Positions 1-12,200 are shown, counted from the stretch's first letter. The stretch: 64,000 nt of DNA from Choristoneura fumiferana (GCF_025370935.1 NC_133493.1:2892715-2956714), one strand, 5' to 3'. Translations and numbers: made by a program. The notes: a model not told the origin generated them from the sequence alone.

Positions 1-129
1 GCACAGCACCGCTCTGGTGGAAACGGCTGAGGAGCGAGGCGAAGTAAATGAAGCGTTCCTATTGGTTCATGCGAAACACATTCCTCGCAACACATCTTCG
101 CTCATCTCTGGATGAAACGAAGCCTTAAA
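1..129. repeat. Right arm of a palindromic MITE (family P1), cut by the window edge
   Basis: The sequence matches one arm of a foldback element of about 200 bp seen more completely at 19667-19828, 27041-27289 and 41543-41749. Shared words include CTATTGGTTCATG and ACACATTCCTCGCAACACAT, which occur in opposite orientation in the two arms. Here only the right arm is visible, and it ends at 129, two bases before a copia LTR. Bases 16-129 recur at 4507-4620 with one mismatch, on the far side of the copia element. Confidence 0.75.
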
Positions 130-130
130 T

Positions 131-288
131 TGTTAATGTGAATTAACAAATAAGTAAAATTAAAAGTATTTATTGAAAGTACGATTTGACAAAAGCAAAG
201 GAACAGAGTTGTTATAAGAATTCAAAAGACGGTTGCCTGGATACTTAAATCCATAGACAAGACATATAGGTGTGCAACCTTCTTAACA
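131..288 (-). repeat. Complete LTR of the copia element (3' LTR)
   Basis: The plus-strand segment begins TGTTAA and ends TTAACA, a perfect 6-bp terminal inverted repeat of TG...CA type, 158 bp long. On its right is CCACTTCTCTTTTC, whose complement is a purine tract expected just before a 3' LTR. The first 56 bp recur exactly at 4451-4506. Boundaries are inferred from these marks. Confidence 0.75.
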
Positions 289-301
289 TCCACTTCTCTT
301 T

Positions 302-3300
302 TCATGGTGATAAACCAATCTTTTGGGATAAGAATGCCAATCTTGGCTTAAATAGCGGCTTGGTGAGCATATCAGCAAGCTGCTCTTCAGCGGGAACTTG
401 CTCGACTTTCAAAACACCATCATTAACGCACTCTCTTACGTAGTAGTATCGTAAGCGAATATGTTTTGTTCGGCGGTGGTACTCGTAAGGAGGGTTGTGC
501 GCTAGCTTCACTGCTCCTTCATTGTCAACATATAAAGTTGGAGTGTGATGCGGCGAGGTCAGCTGTCCAACAAGACGTTTAAGCCACACCATTTCTCTGC
601 AGGCTTCGCTAGCGGCGACCAACTCGGCTTCTGTGCTTGAAAGTGCTACAGACTTCTGTTTCTTGCTTTCCCAGCTGACTAATGACCGGTGCAGTAAACA
701 GAGTATTCCACTTGTCGAGTGACCAGTGTCTAAGTCACCTCCGTGGTCTGCATCACTATAGGATTCAAGGCCTGTCGACACACTTCGTTTGTAAATGAGG
801 CCTCGAGATTCTGTTCCTTTTAGGTACCTCATTATTCTTTTTACTTTTATCACATCTTCTGTAGATGGGTTTTCTAGCTTCCTTGATACTACGCTTATAG
901 CAAAAGCTATATCAGGACGAGTCGCCACCATCAAGTAACTGAGTGCTCCCACAGCTTGTCTGAAAGGGAATTCTGTATTAATAGAATTGCTTTCTTGGGA
1001 AATATTTTCTCGCGACTCCTTTACAGCTGGTGTTGCGGCTGGTTTGCAGTTCGTCATTCCGAATTTTTCGAGTATTCGTTTGACGTAGGCTCTTTGGTGT
1101 ACAAGGATAGCACCATCAGCTTGACGCTCCAGTTCTAAGCCAAGGAAATAAGATGCAGGCTTCGTTGTGATTTTAAAACGAGCTTTTAATTCGTGTTCTA
1201 TAAAGTGTTCTGCTTCTGCTTCATCCGTTGATGCAATAAGACCGTCATCAACATACAGGCCTAGTAACACTTTGGCATTTCCACGTAGACGAAAATATAA
1301 ACACGGATCCGCTTCGGTTTGTTTAAATCCCGATTCCATCAAGAACTCATGGATACAAATGTTCCAGCAGCGTGGAGCTTGTTTTAAACCGTAGAGGCTT
1401 CTTTTTAACTTGCATAGCCTTCCTGTTCCATCATTATATCCTTCAGGCTGTTTCATATACAATTCCTCTTCTATTTTTCCATTTAAGAAAGCAGTAGCAA
1501 CATCAAACTGACGTAAAGTCAACCCTTCGTTAGCGGCAATGCTTAATAAAACTCTGATTGTGCTTAATTTAGCTACAGGACTGAAAGTCTTATCATAGTC
1601 TATTCCTTCTCTTTGCGAGTAGCCTTTGATTACTAATCTTGCCTTATAGCGATCAATGCTTCCGTCCGGGTTCAGTTTCAGTTTAAACACCCACTTGCTG
1701 GGCAATGCTCTGACTTTACCTTCTGGGCGGACTAATTCCCAAGTTTGATTTTCAGAAAGAGAACTAATTTCGCTGTCCATAGCTTTGCGCCAACAATCCC
1801 GTTCAGGTCCATCAATTGCCTCTTTGTATGTAATTGGCTCTTTACTTTCACTTAAGCCAATGTTCAGTACAAAATCGTCAAGCCGTGTAGGAGGTTTTAT
1901 TGTTGACCTATCTCTCAATGTCATCCTCCTTTCTTCGACTTCAGGGGCAGGCGACTCTTCACTATCTGATATATCATCTTCCTCTCTCGTTGATATAAAA
2001 GAATCATCAGTTTGGACTTCGATGTCAATATTTGATTCGCTTTCATTATTATCTGATTCCAAAATTTCTTCATCTAAGTTTGATTCTCCATTCGTATTTG
2101 TTGAAGATGACTGTTCTGCCGGTATGCCTGATATAGGCAGGTCAAACGAAATCGGTTCCATTGGGCTTACACTTATTGGTAATTTAACTGGGTCACATGA
2201 TCTCAAGGTTATTTCTTCAAAAGTAACGTCTCTGGATCGGACCAACTTGTTACTTTCCTTATTCCAGATTCTGTATCCCTCATCATTGTCATACCCAATA
2301 AGTATACCTTTAACCGCTTTCTTATCTAACTTCTTCCTAGTGACTTTTGGAACATGTGCATAGCAAGTACTGCCAATAATTCGTAGGTGCCGTATCCTTG
2401 GTTTTTTATTGTACCAAATTTCATAAGGACTTATATCCATTGACGTTGGGCCTGTACGATTAAGTATATAGACTGCAGTATTTACTAATTCAGCCCACAG
2501 CCCTTGGGGCAGTTGTTTTGCATGCATCATGGTTCTTGCAGCCTCAACAATGGTTCTGTTTTCGCGTTCTGCAGAACCATTTTGCTCCGGCGTATGTGGC
2601 ATTGTAAGTCTTTGACGAATGCCATTCTCTTGAAGAATTTTCCTCACGGCCTGATTATCAAATTCGCCTCCGTTATCTGATAGGAGCTCTTTCACTGTAT
2701 GTCCTGTTGTTTTTATTTCAGCTAACATCAGTTTCAGCTTCTGACTAACTTCTGACTTCTGTTTTAATAAGTAGACATAACGGAATTTTGATAAATCGTC
2801 CTTAAAGACTACAAAATACTTGAACTTTGAAATAGACAAACTAAAGGGACCACAAACATCTGCGTGTATAAGCTCTCCAACTTCAGTCGCCTTTTCTCTT
2901 GTCCCAAATTTCATTTTATGTGATTTTCCATAAATACAACCTTCACATAATTCACTGTCTTGTTTCAGCTTTATACCAAGCTCTCTTTCTACAACTTTCT
3001 TTACATGAGCCTTATTTTGATGTCCCAACCTTTCATGATACAGCTGTAGTAAGTTTTTCGATTCTAGGCAATTGATTTCTAAAGGCTTGACAGGTTTAAC
3101 ATTGCTCAACTTCAGTTGATATAATCCTCCATGTTTCTTCCTGTTTCCAGATAACATTATGTTGCCATTGACTGATAAGTGACATTCTGTAGCTTCTGAA
3201 GTAAATACACTATTTGAAAGCCTGTCTTGGGCCGAAAGTACAGAGAAAAGGTTCTTCTTTATGGTGGGTACATACCACACGTCATTCAGAGTGATCAATT

Positions 3301-4012
3301 GTTTGTTTCCTTTAACATCAGCCAGTACAGACAGCTTGCCTTTGCCGACAGCCCTAACTGCTTCTCCATTCGCAGTTGTTACCGTGTGAGCACCTTCGAA
3401 ATCTTCAAATGATTCATACAAATCACACCTGTGGGTAACATGGCTCGTGGCTCCGTTGTCAACAAACCAGTTATCATGGTCTAAGCTTGAACTACTGTTT
3501 TCAAAAGTCATGAGATTCATGTTAACTTTCACGCTTGAATCACTCTTCGATGTTGACGGTTTTGGTTTCGGCGGACGTCCATCGGTGATCCATTTAGAGC
3601 ATCCTTTGACTCTATGACCGATCTCACCGCAATAGTGACACTTTTCCTTGTCACGTTTGTCAATTTGTTTCTTATTCTTCTTCAGTTTCGATTCTGTTCT
3701 TCGCACGTAAAAAGCCTCCATATCTTCTTCATTCTTTGAGGATAGTGCTCTTTCATGAGAACATAGTTGACTTGTCAGATTATCTACGGTACGATCAGAC
3801 TTTGACATCAACAACCAGCTAGACTTGAATGCAAAGTATTCATCAGGAAGTGTTTCCAAAATCTTGCAAATAAGAAAAATTTCTGGCAAATCACATTTCG
3901 CTGAATCTTTTTTCTGCAATTCTTGTGTAAGCGAAAACCAAATGTTCTTCATTTTCGACAAATGGGAAGCTATGTCATCTTCAACTTGTTTCTTGTAGCC
4001 AAAGAATTTCAT
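302..4012 (-). CDS. Copia-type Gag-Pol polyprotein (1236 codons, gag N-terminus missing)
   Basis: Domains in order: a partial gag (about 1-115); a CCHC zinc knuckle (CHYCGEIGHRVKGC, 125-138); a protease-like site (WFVDNGATS, Asp185, with Asn where Ser or Thr is usual); the GAG-pre-integrase HHCC region (about 325-370, CEGC); integrase with candidate catalytic residues Asp384, Asp446 (SDNGGE) and Glu482 (AERENR); reverse transcriptase with Asp837 and YVDD (920-923); then RNase H, ending in the usual copia tail QLADMLTKPL. The order integrase before reverse transcriptase defines Ty1/copia. No stop interrupts the frame. The start is uncertain: an upstream ATG at 4071 opens a 20-codon frame whose TGA overlaps this ATG, so the normal gag N-terminus seems deleted and shifted. 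Probably unable to form normal Gag, otherwise coding-competent (inference). Confidence 0.93.
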   Translation of the reverse strand: MKFFGYKKQVEDDIASHLSKMKNIWFSLTQELQKKDSAKCDLPEIFLICKILETLPDEYFAFKSSWLLMSKSDRTVDNLTSQLCSHERALSSKNEEDMEAFYVRRTESKLKKNKKQIDKRDKEKCHYCGEIGHRVKGCSKWITDGRPPKPKPSTSKSDSSVKVNMNLMTFENSSSSLDHDNWFVDNGATSHVTHRCDLYESFEDFEGAHTVTTANGEAVRAVGKGKLSVLADVKGNKQLITLNDVWYVPTIKKNLFSVLSAQDRLSNSVFTSEATECHLSVNGNIMLSGNRKKHGGLYQLKLSNVKPVKPLEINCLESKNLLQLYHERLGHQNKAHVKKVVERELGIKLKQDSELCEGCIYGKSHKMKFGTREKATEVGELIHADVCGPFSLSISKFKYFVVFKDDLSKFRYVYLLKQKSEVSQKLKLMLAEIKTTGHTVKELLSDNGGEFDNQAVRKILQENGIRQRLTMPHTPEQNGSAERENRTIVEAARTMMHAKQLPQGLWAELVNTAVYILNRTGPTSMDISPYEIWYNKKPRIRHLRIIGSTCYAHVPKVTRKKLDKKAVKGILIGYDNDEGYRIWNKESNKLVRSRDVTFEEITLRSCDPVKLPISVSPMEPISFDLPISGIPAEQSSSTNTNGESNLDEEILESDNNESESNIDIEVQTDDSFISTREEDDISDSEESPAPEVEERRMTLRDRSTIKPPTRLDDFVLNIGLSESKEPITYKEAIDGPERDCWRKAMDSEISSLSENQTWELVRPEGKVRALPSKWVFKLKLNPDGSIDRYKARLVIKGYSQREGIDYDKTFSPVAKLSTIRVLLSIAANEGLTLRQFDVATAFLNGKIEEELYMKQPEGYNDGTGRLCKLKRSLYGLKQAPRCWNICIHEFLMESGFKQTEADPCLYFRLRGNAKVLLGLYVDDGLIASTDEAEAEHFIEHELKARFKITTKPASYFLGLELERQADGAILVHQRAYVKRILEKFGMTNCKPAATPAVKESRENISQESNSINTEFPFRQAVGALSYLMVATRPDIAFAISVVSRKLENPSTEDVIKVKRIMRYLKGTESRGLIYKRSVSTGLESYSDADHGGDLDTGHSTSGILCLLHRSLVSWESKKQKSVALSSTEAELVAASEACREMVWLKRLVGQLTSPHHTPTLYVDNEGAVKLAHNPPYEYHRRTKHIRLRYYYVRECVNDGVLKVEQVPAEEQLADMLTKPLFKPRLAFLSQKIGLSP

Positions 4013-4450
4013 ACATAGGTCATAGGCTCATCTTCTGAAACTCCATCTATAAGCGGTGCAGTTCCAGCCATACCTCTCTAGACGTATAATATAGCATAAC
4101 TTTCTGAAGGTTAGTTTCAGCTCTGACAAATTTGTCGTTATAACTAGCAATACTGACTGCTCCTTTAAGATAAGTCTTTATTGCCTTCAGAAAATGCTAT
4201 CTGGCCATGACTTAGCTTTATCTCATACTAGCTTAGAAGTGGTAAGTATTCCTAATTACAATTTCCAGTACGTTACACTCTTAAGGCTATACCTATCTAC
4301 ACTCCAGACGTCCAGCTTTTAGTAAAGACAACTCAACTTCAAGTTTGTGCTTCACAAAACGATTTAACCATCTTTTGGTACGATTTAACCATTAAATTAC
4401 TTGACAATAAATACTCTCGGTAGAAATTTTACTTAAACCAGCTTCCACCA

Positions 4451-4506
4451 TGTTAATGTGAATTAACAAATAAGTAAAATTAAAAGTATTTATTGAAAGT
4501 ACGATT
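4451..4506 (-). repeat. Remnant of the copia 5' LTR (56 bp)
   Basis: Identical to 131-186. In element orientation these are the last 56 bp of the LTR, next to the primer-binding site. The LTR stops abruptly at 4506, where MITE sequence begins (GGTGGAAACGG). Confidence 0.8.
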
Positions 4507-4620
4507 GGTGGAAACGGCTGAGGAGCGAGGCGAAGTAAATGAAGCGTTCCTATTGGTTCATGCGAAACACATTCCTCGCAACACATCTTCGCTCATCTGT
4601 GGATGAAACGAAGCCTTAAA
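4507..4620. repeat. Second copy of the 114-bp P1 MITE arm
   Basis: Matches 16-129 in the same orientation with one difference (CTCTGG versus CTGTGG). It begins exactly where the truncated LTR ends and continues into unique flank at 4621. It therefore behaves like an unusually long target-site duplication around the copia insertion. Confidence 0.85.
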
Positions 4621-4628
4621 CTTGGACC

Positions 4629-4770
4629 AACATCGAAACTTGGGCTACTACGAAACTCGCCAATCGAAGTTCGTATCGTACCGTCCCTTTCACTCGCGTA
4701 TTAAATGACATAAGCGTCAGCGGGACGGCAACATACGAAGTTCGAGTTTTGCACTTCGGAGTATAGGGCC
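4629..4770. repeat. Palindromic MITE family P2
   Basis: The arms share words such as CTACGAAA, ATCGAAGTTCGTAT and TACGAAGTTCGA around a centre containing CGTATTAAATGAC. Related copies lie at 17008-17142 and 62116-62250, with the same central TATTTAATACGAGAG word. No coding capacity. Confidence 0.7.
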
Positions 4771-6299
4771 AGGATTCGATTACAAGAGCTTGCCTAGGTT
4801 CGCGAGCTACTGGCATCTTGAGTTATCATCTTCATCGGCAGAACTTTTTTTTTTTTTCTCGGCACAAAATTGTAGGGCAAACTGCTATGAAAACGTGCAC
4901 TTTTGAACAAAGTCCTCTCTCCCTGGACGTCACAATAATGATTTCGTCTATTGCATTCAGCGGTTGCCCGAAACTTTCGCAAGTTTAGGCGCTACGTTGT
5001 TATTTCACTCAGAAAAGAAATGCTGGCATTTTTTTTAGAGCTACCATAATACCAATTTATCGGATTATCGCTACTAAAACACAAGCATATAGTTACAAAA
5101 ACTAAAATGAATGCAGTTTCATTTGTATCTCGATAAGAATTGTCCTCAAACTAGACTTTGATTTTAACTGATAAACCAATACTTAGTCGGTTTCGTTTCT
5201 GATATATAGTTTTATAATACGCTAGTTTCGATCGGACATTAAATACTCACAAAAATATTGTCTGTCTCACCTGACACACCAGCTGACCATGGTTTAATTA
5301 CGACAGATTTATTTTACACTGATTTTTCATCTAGCTTTATTCCGACATTCAACCTAAAAACACATTTTTCTTTCACAGTAAAATCACTTTAAAACAATAC
5401 GTACAAATAACCGCTGCATGTTGTTACCGCGCGTGCGTGCCTCGAACTACACTCGCTGAACAAGTTTTATTCCAACTTAACATATAAAGTAGTTTATAGG
5501 ATTACTTAATACTGTCCTTTATTCCGTTACGCCACCGTGCGTCCTATCCGTACAGAGTCGGAACAACAAACACGGTTTAAATTTTGTCACAAAAATAATA
5601 TTAATTTCGAGGTAACGTTTACGTAAACCATTGTTGGAGATGAAAAGATGCATCGCTAATTGGGTATTAGTTAATAGCTGTTTCGTTATTAACTGGCTAA
5701 TGTATTAGTTTTTTTCTAAAATCAGTAGAAGTCTAGCAGCGAAAGCTAACAAAAGTTTTTTTTGTATTGGTGACACTAAAATCTTAAGTTATTGCAGTAT
5801 TCGTAACACTTTTAAATGTCTGTGGTTATCTTTTTGTTGGTTTACGACCTTTTAAAATGTTATTGGTTTCTAGGGAATTCGCTAAAACGAGGCCAAGGCA
5901 TTTGGTTCCGATACAGTTTCCGTTAAAATGTTTATTGTTCGTCAGACAATTGCTATACAAGATATTTACTCTAAATTAACACTACCTACCTAACTACTGA
6001 AAAAGGATTTTTGAATTAGCAAAACTTACAAATTTTATTTCCTGTTGTCTTCGATGTGTCTTCGTCGACGATTAGGCAGATAAAAAAAACTTTGAAACAG
6101 TAACTCTAATCTGAACGCATCCATAACATTCCCGCCATTTTTCAGCTCGCTTCTGATTGGCTGAAATTCTCCCGATTGCCGACATGGCTGCACCGCGCAA
6201 ATACAAATAGAGAAAAATCAATAACGCTGACAAAAGGTTTGACATCTAACCACGTATCATTATTCAGTGATATTTTTAGCTGTAATTACTTGAAATACA
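4771..6299. other. Upstream region of PICK1, no recognised feature
   Basis: AT-rich and unique by eye. No exon with conserved coding sequence was found. It should hold the PICK1 promoter and 5' untranslated region. A reverse CCAAT-type word (CTGATTGGCTG) lies near 6153, about 145 bp before the ATG, but its use is not shown. Confidence 0.4.
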
Positions 6300-9200
6300 A
6301 TGCAGGAATACGACGACGATTACTTTTTCGAGGAAGACAAAATGTATGTACCAATAGTACCTACCAACGTAGAGTTATACCGGTTTCGTTATCAGTTTGT
6401 TATCTATGGACTTCCTTTTGCAGGGTGATATTGTTTGTTTGAGTTAATTTGCATTTTTCGTACAATAATGTGGCAGTACAACCAAATATTTCCTTTTAAT
6501 GATCCGAGAATAAACCCTGCTTTACACGCGTACATAACGCAAAGCATGTTCGAAGACAAAATGTAATTAAAGTTTTATTTACTTGTATTTGTTGCGTAGT
6601 TTGGTGTTAAGTGTATACATTATTGATAGTAAAGTTTATTTGATTATCAGCGGTAGGTAAAAGTGAATTTAGCTTAAGTATGTTTGAAAGGTTATACATA
6701 ATTAACAATTCCAGCATTGTAGCCTTATACAATTGTTGCGTAGTTTGTTAGTGTAGTTGGGAGATGATGAAAATGATAATTAGAACTTGTTTCTGCTTAT
6801 GGGAACAAAGCTCTTAAATATGAAGGCCGGATTTTACCAGAACATAAAGCAAGTAATAAAGCAGAAAAACATTTTAGACTGGAGTAATTTATTAATTAGA
6901 CGTATTAATGTTGGTATTATGTTACTTGACAACTATCTACTCTTGTTTTCATAAGCTTACTTAAATTTAATAGAATAATGGTTATAGGTATGGGAATGGG
7001 TGACGGATAATTATTCCAAAATTAATACCACTTAGCATTATTATCTAAAGTCGGTCTTTACTGCTTAAAGCTCATGAATGAAAAATAGTAATTATTTTTA
7101 TAATATATATTTTTTTATTTAATCTAGAATATCAACGCAACCCGAAAGAGCTAAACAAACTGTTTCGCAATTTTTAGTTTCGATCGAAGAAAGGTAAGTG
7201 AAAAAATAGGTTTTTGTTTTTATAAATGAAAAAAAAATTGCTAATATTTTCGCCATTTCTTTTATTTAGTGCCAAAATAGACCAACAGACGACTATTGAA
7301 GGAAATGTGACGAAAAATGATGACAAGTAAGTACATTATTTCAATAGCTTTTATTTATACTTAGTAATTTTATTCCTTTCGTTTGGCATTGCCTTTTTAT
7401 TTTTGTTGTTAGTTAGACATAATTACTGAATAATATTAAGTACAGTAGCTAGCATAAATAAGTAATGATATTTGGAGTTTTGCCTTTTTTATATAAATAG
7501 TTACTGTATATCAGAGATCTTAGAAAACAAATAACCTAATTTAAAGAATGCCCTTTCCAATATTAATGCCATTAGTTACCAGCTTGTAATACTTATTTAG
7601 TAGAGCTTTCCTATCTTGTTCTTCAAAAATTGCGCTACCTTGAATCTGAAATCATCAAGTATATGATATACTCATCGTATTAAAAGCGAGCCTATATATA
7701 ACTGTTTTAACATAACCTCATTTTTTGCTAATTAGCATCTCTTGGTGAACGAAACATTTATGGAAATGTGAGGTAACCAACGTAACTGGTATTACGATAA
7801 TTTCTTTAGCCATTCATTTATTCCAATAACTTGTTTCTGCAGGACACCTAACTGTTTCTCCATGTATAAACGCGTTAACGATTAAAGGACACCATTTAAC
7901 GAAGCACGTTTGTTATTGAAACGCAGAGCGCAGGCATTGTGATTTGTAGGATTTATCCTATACTAACGTTATAATATAAATGCATAGGCGCATATAGAGG
8001 GGGAACGGGTGGGCCGTGAATGAAGTAAATAGATAGTAGAGTAGATGCCATATAAAATAAAAAAGGACGTCATAATAGATAGTGTCATCTACCCTATTTA
8101 CATTTTTTATTTTTAGCAGCCTAATTGAACTTGGAGAGCTGGATCAGGACGCAGAATGCATATTCAACGACTTGCGACGAGAAAGATACTTGATACGGTA
8201 TCAGGACCTGTTGTAAGTAGCCATACATTCCAACAAGTGCTTCATCCTACTTCCTTCACTGATTTATCATCCTTCAATAAAAGAAAGAGGAGTATTTGAT
8301 AAGATTAAAACCCTTGCTCCCCGTACATGACCTGACCATCTTACATAACCAGCACTGGCAGGAGTCAGATTATTTCCTAAATTAATTAGGTCCTGGCACT
8401 TCGCCAACAAGGAAAAGTTCAGTGAGGGTTTTCTAACACGTGGAATATAGCTAGATGGCGCTAAACTTACTTGCATTGTCATCTACATGTCTACCAAATT
8501 TCAAGTCAATCTCACCACTGGAAGTGGATCAAAATGAGCTTGCAAGATTTAAAGCAAACAAATAAATATACGAGGTACGAAACTAAATAAAAGATTGTAG
8601 TAAAATGTAGTACTTGTAGGTGCCTTAGCTACCTACCAATAGACCATATTATGTGCACCTAAAAAATCGCTAGAGGTTTTATACATTTGTTTTTTTACAG
8701 GTGTGATAGTGGCTAGAAGAATAAAGCTAGTATTTTTTTGTTTCATTAATACATGATGTTCATAATAAAAATGCTTTTTATTTTACCTCCATTACCCATT
8801 TAATATAAAAAAAATAGACTAAGGACCTATTTCACTACTCTCTGTTATACATTTGTAATTTTGTCTCTGTTTACTTTGTTCGAATAAATAGAGATGGCTT
8901 CAAAGAGCAGGCGAAAAAGCGGACTATGACATAAATGATTATGTTAGCGTCGAAACAAAACAATGCATATTGCTCTCCATGCACTCCTGTATCCTATCCA
9001 AGTTGTACCGCGTTTCGTGGTATGGGGTGGTAAGAGGCGCTGTCAATTTAAGACAGCAAAGCTATTGATATGTTTGGAATGACGATAATTTTGTTTTATT
9101 TCATTAATTGATATGATTGACAGTAATTGTGGTTGGCACAAAGGTCATTGTCCATATTTTCGCATGCTTGAAAGCAGCATAGCAGAGAGTAGTGAAACAG

Positions 9201-12200
9201 GTCCTAAGTAACTTAACCTTTACAGGCTTTACGTAAAATCTGGTTGATATTATACATTTTCAAAACGCATCCTTTTTGCGTTTTTTCTTAAAGCTAGTGA
9301 TGAAATAGTATCAGTAGATATTAGTGACGTTCTGGTATTTTGGAGTTCTTGTCGTTTACCAGTAAGTACTACCCTAGACATTCACGATCAAACTTGAATA
9401 CCTAATAGTAGTAGTGATCCAATTTCGTATACACACCAGCGCCGTACAGCGCCGTTGATTTGGTAGAGCATACCGTGTCTAGGCGAAGCATTATAGTGTA
9501 GAGACTTTAGAACTAGATCGGTATTGCTAAAGTAGAATACGATAGTGGGCCAGTTTTATAACTCATTGATAAATTCTTGGTATTTTATGTGTCAGATATG
9601 TATGCCGTCTATTTTTATTTTATTTGAGTAAAGAGAGACGGTGAAGTCGTGGACTCAATATAGCGTAGTGGTTGGACCTCTGGGTTCTCAAGAAGAAGAT
9701 CGTGGGTTAAGTGCATGCTCGCAACTTTGGAGTTTATTTATGAGATAAATTTACCATGAGCTTTACGGCGAAGGAAAACATCATGAGGAAACAAGGCGTA
9801 CACCCACGAAAAATTCAATGATATGTGTGAAGTTCCAAAACCGCTCTGGGCCCGTGTAGGAATTACGACCCAAGCCCTTTCTTTCTGAGAGGAAGCCTGT
9901 GCCTTGCAGTGGGACGTATGCCAAGATGCTAATATGGTGAAACAGAGACGACGTCATAAATATCTGTTACACAAAATATTATATAATATGTATAAAAATA
10001 CAGTAAATTCTATACAAATATTTTTAAGTATGTGTAGTTTTTATTACCCAAATGGTTCTTTATTCGTTTAAAAATAACATTACAGGGGAATGACAGTGAC
10101 GTCAGGCAGCGTTGTTTTAGCTAAAGATGAGAAGAATCTAATAGGAATCAGCATCGGTGGGGGCGCACCTTTATGTCCCTGTTTGTATATTGTACAGGTA
10201 ACACTATAATAGAAAGGGGGAGGGAAACGGCCCGGGCGCGGCCCGTCATTACCATGGTAGAGTCATTTTACTACGATCCCTATGATACTTGCAATGAAAA
10301 AGTGGTTTAATTTTTTGAGAAAGCTTGCTATTGTCACAGAGATTTTCGTAAAATGACGTGCAGACTTATACATTCATAATTCAAAAATATGCCATAATAA
10401 TTAAAAAATAAGTAATGCCAATTTAAAAACATGCAATGCATATATAATTATTCAAAATCAAATTATGGGTGTAGACGTTACGTTAATCAAAATGTTTTCT
10501 GTCAAATTCCAGATTTTTGACAATACCCCGGCTTCCAAAGACGGCACTCTTCAAAGTGGCGATGAGCTCGTTGGGGTCAACGGACAGACAGTAAAGGGGA
10601 AGACCAAAGTCGAAGTGGCAAAGATGATACAAGCAGCCAAGGTATGAAAGGTTTTTTGTTCTACGAGTATATTCACGGCTCAAATCAAACCCCTAATTAA
10701 TAGACGCTTATTAAGCGTATGTTAACTAAGCATCGTTTGTCTCTATCAGTCATTAGATATTTGCCTTCCCTAAACGTAGACAAAACTTATAGGATAACTT
10801 TGTTGTTCTTCTGTCCGTTCATCTGTCATCGTCCTTTTCTCCGAAACGAGCGGAGATATGATAGCTCAAATTAATATTAAATACAACAAATACTCAGGTT
10901 TGCTATACATTGGAGCAGTGAAGAAATCAAATTTCTAAGACAATACAATCAAAAGATACAGACAGTCATTAAAGTGTTTTCCGTAGAACTTGCTTGTTTG
11001 TCAAATTGTGTTTGTTTATTTGTTTTGTACGACAGTAAAGAGTTTACATACATACATACAGTCAAGGAAACTGAATCACGTATCCAATGGAACCTATGTG
11101 CTACTAACTTCATGTTGACATCTCATACATCTGCCAGAGAAATCATAGCGAAATTGGTTATGAAAAGTTCCACTCTGGTACGTGATTCAGTTTCCTTGAC
11201 TATACCAACTAACTTTCCCCCAAAAATTTCAGGACGAAGTAACAATAAACTACAACAAACTCCACGCGGACCCTCGCCAAGGTAAATCCCTGGACATCAT
11301 CATGAAGAAGATGAAGCATCGTCTCGTGGAGAACATGTCTTCAGGAGCGGCTGATGCTTTGGGCTTGTCGCGAGCCATACTTTGCAATGATACGTTGGTG
11401 GCCAAGTTGGATGAGCTTAGGGAGACAGAAACCACTTATAAGAGGCTGGTGGAACATGCCAAAAGGTATGTTGGGCTTAAATGGTTCCGAAGAAAGAAAT
11501 TGCCGTTTGCAAGACCGGCAATTTTGCTGATTTGGGACCATTTCGTGACATACTACTTTTTTTTTTAATTTTACCCTGACCTTACCTCTTTCTACCCTCG
11601 TCTTGTACCGTGTGATAGAAAGAATTGATGAAAGCGATTGTGATTTCAAGTAAGTGTTTAGCAATAAGGCACTTTTAATACACCTTAGTATGCTTTCAGG
11701 ATGCTAAAATCTTACTTCGACCTGCTCCAAACGTATAAGTCGCTCGGAGACATCTTCTCCAGCATCGGCGTGCGCGAGCCGCAGGCGAGGGCATCTGAGG
11801 CTTTCTCCAAGTTCGGCCACTACCACCGCTTGTTAGAACGGGATGGCATTAAAATGCTGAAAGCTCTAAAGCCAGTAAGTTGGTTTCGCTTAGATTTTTT
11901 TTATTAGATCCATGTTTAAAATGCTTATTATGGAATACCGTTACCAAAAATGTGTTCTCATAAACATGTTTCCAGATCTTATCGGACATGGGCACATACC
12001 TAACGAAAGCTATTCCAGACACGAAGCTGACCATTCGCAAATACGCCGACACCAAATTTGAGTATCTGTCGTACTGTCTCAAGGTCAAGGAGATGGATGA
12101 CGAGGAATATGGTTACAATGCCCTCCAAGAGCCCCTGTACAGGGTGGAAACTGGGAACTACGAATACAGGTGACAAAATCTGAGTGGGTAACCTAGTAGA

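Larger units (their letters stand above)
131..4506 (-). mobile_element. Ty1/copia LTR retrotransposon, 5' LTR truncated
   Basis: On the minus strand, the order is LTR remnant (4506-4451), a putative tRNA primer-binding site directly beside it (TGGTGGAAGCTGG, 4450-4438), a leader, one long polyprotein frame (4012-302), a purine-rich tract (about 302-289) and a full LTR (288-131). The first 56 bp of the full LTR, read on the plus strand, are identical to 4451-4506; the rest of the upstream LTR is missing. That loss removes the U3 part that normally carries the promoter, so this copy is unlikely to transcribe itself. The open frame and identical LTR parts suggest a young insertion. Instead of a 5-bp target duplication, 114 bp of MITE flank it on both sides. 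Confidence 0.85.

Noticed and set aside
1785..2363. 192-codon plus-strand frame
   Set aside because: Antisense to the copia polyprotein in its low-complexity linker; no start context or family features.
6176..6442. 88-codon plus-strand frame
   Set aside because: Overlaps PICK1 exon 1 in another frame; PICK1 reading is supported by its PDZ exon in phase.
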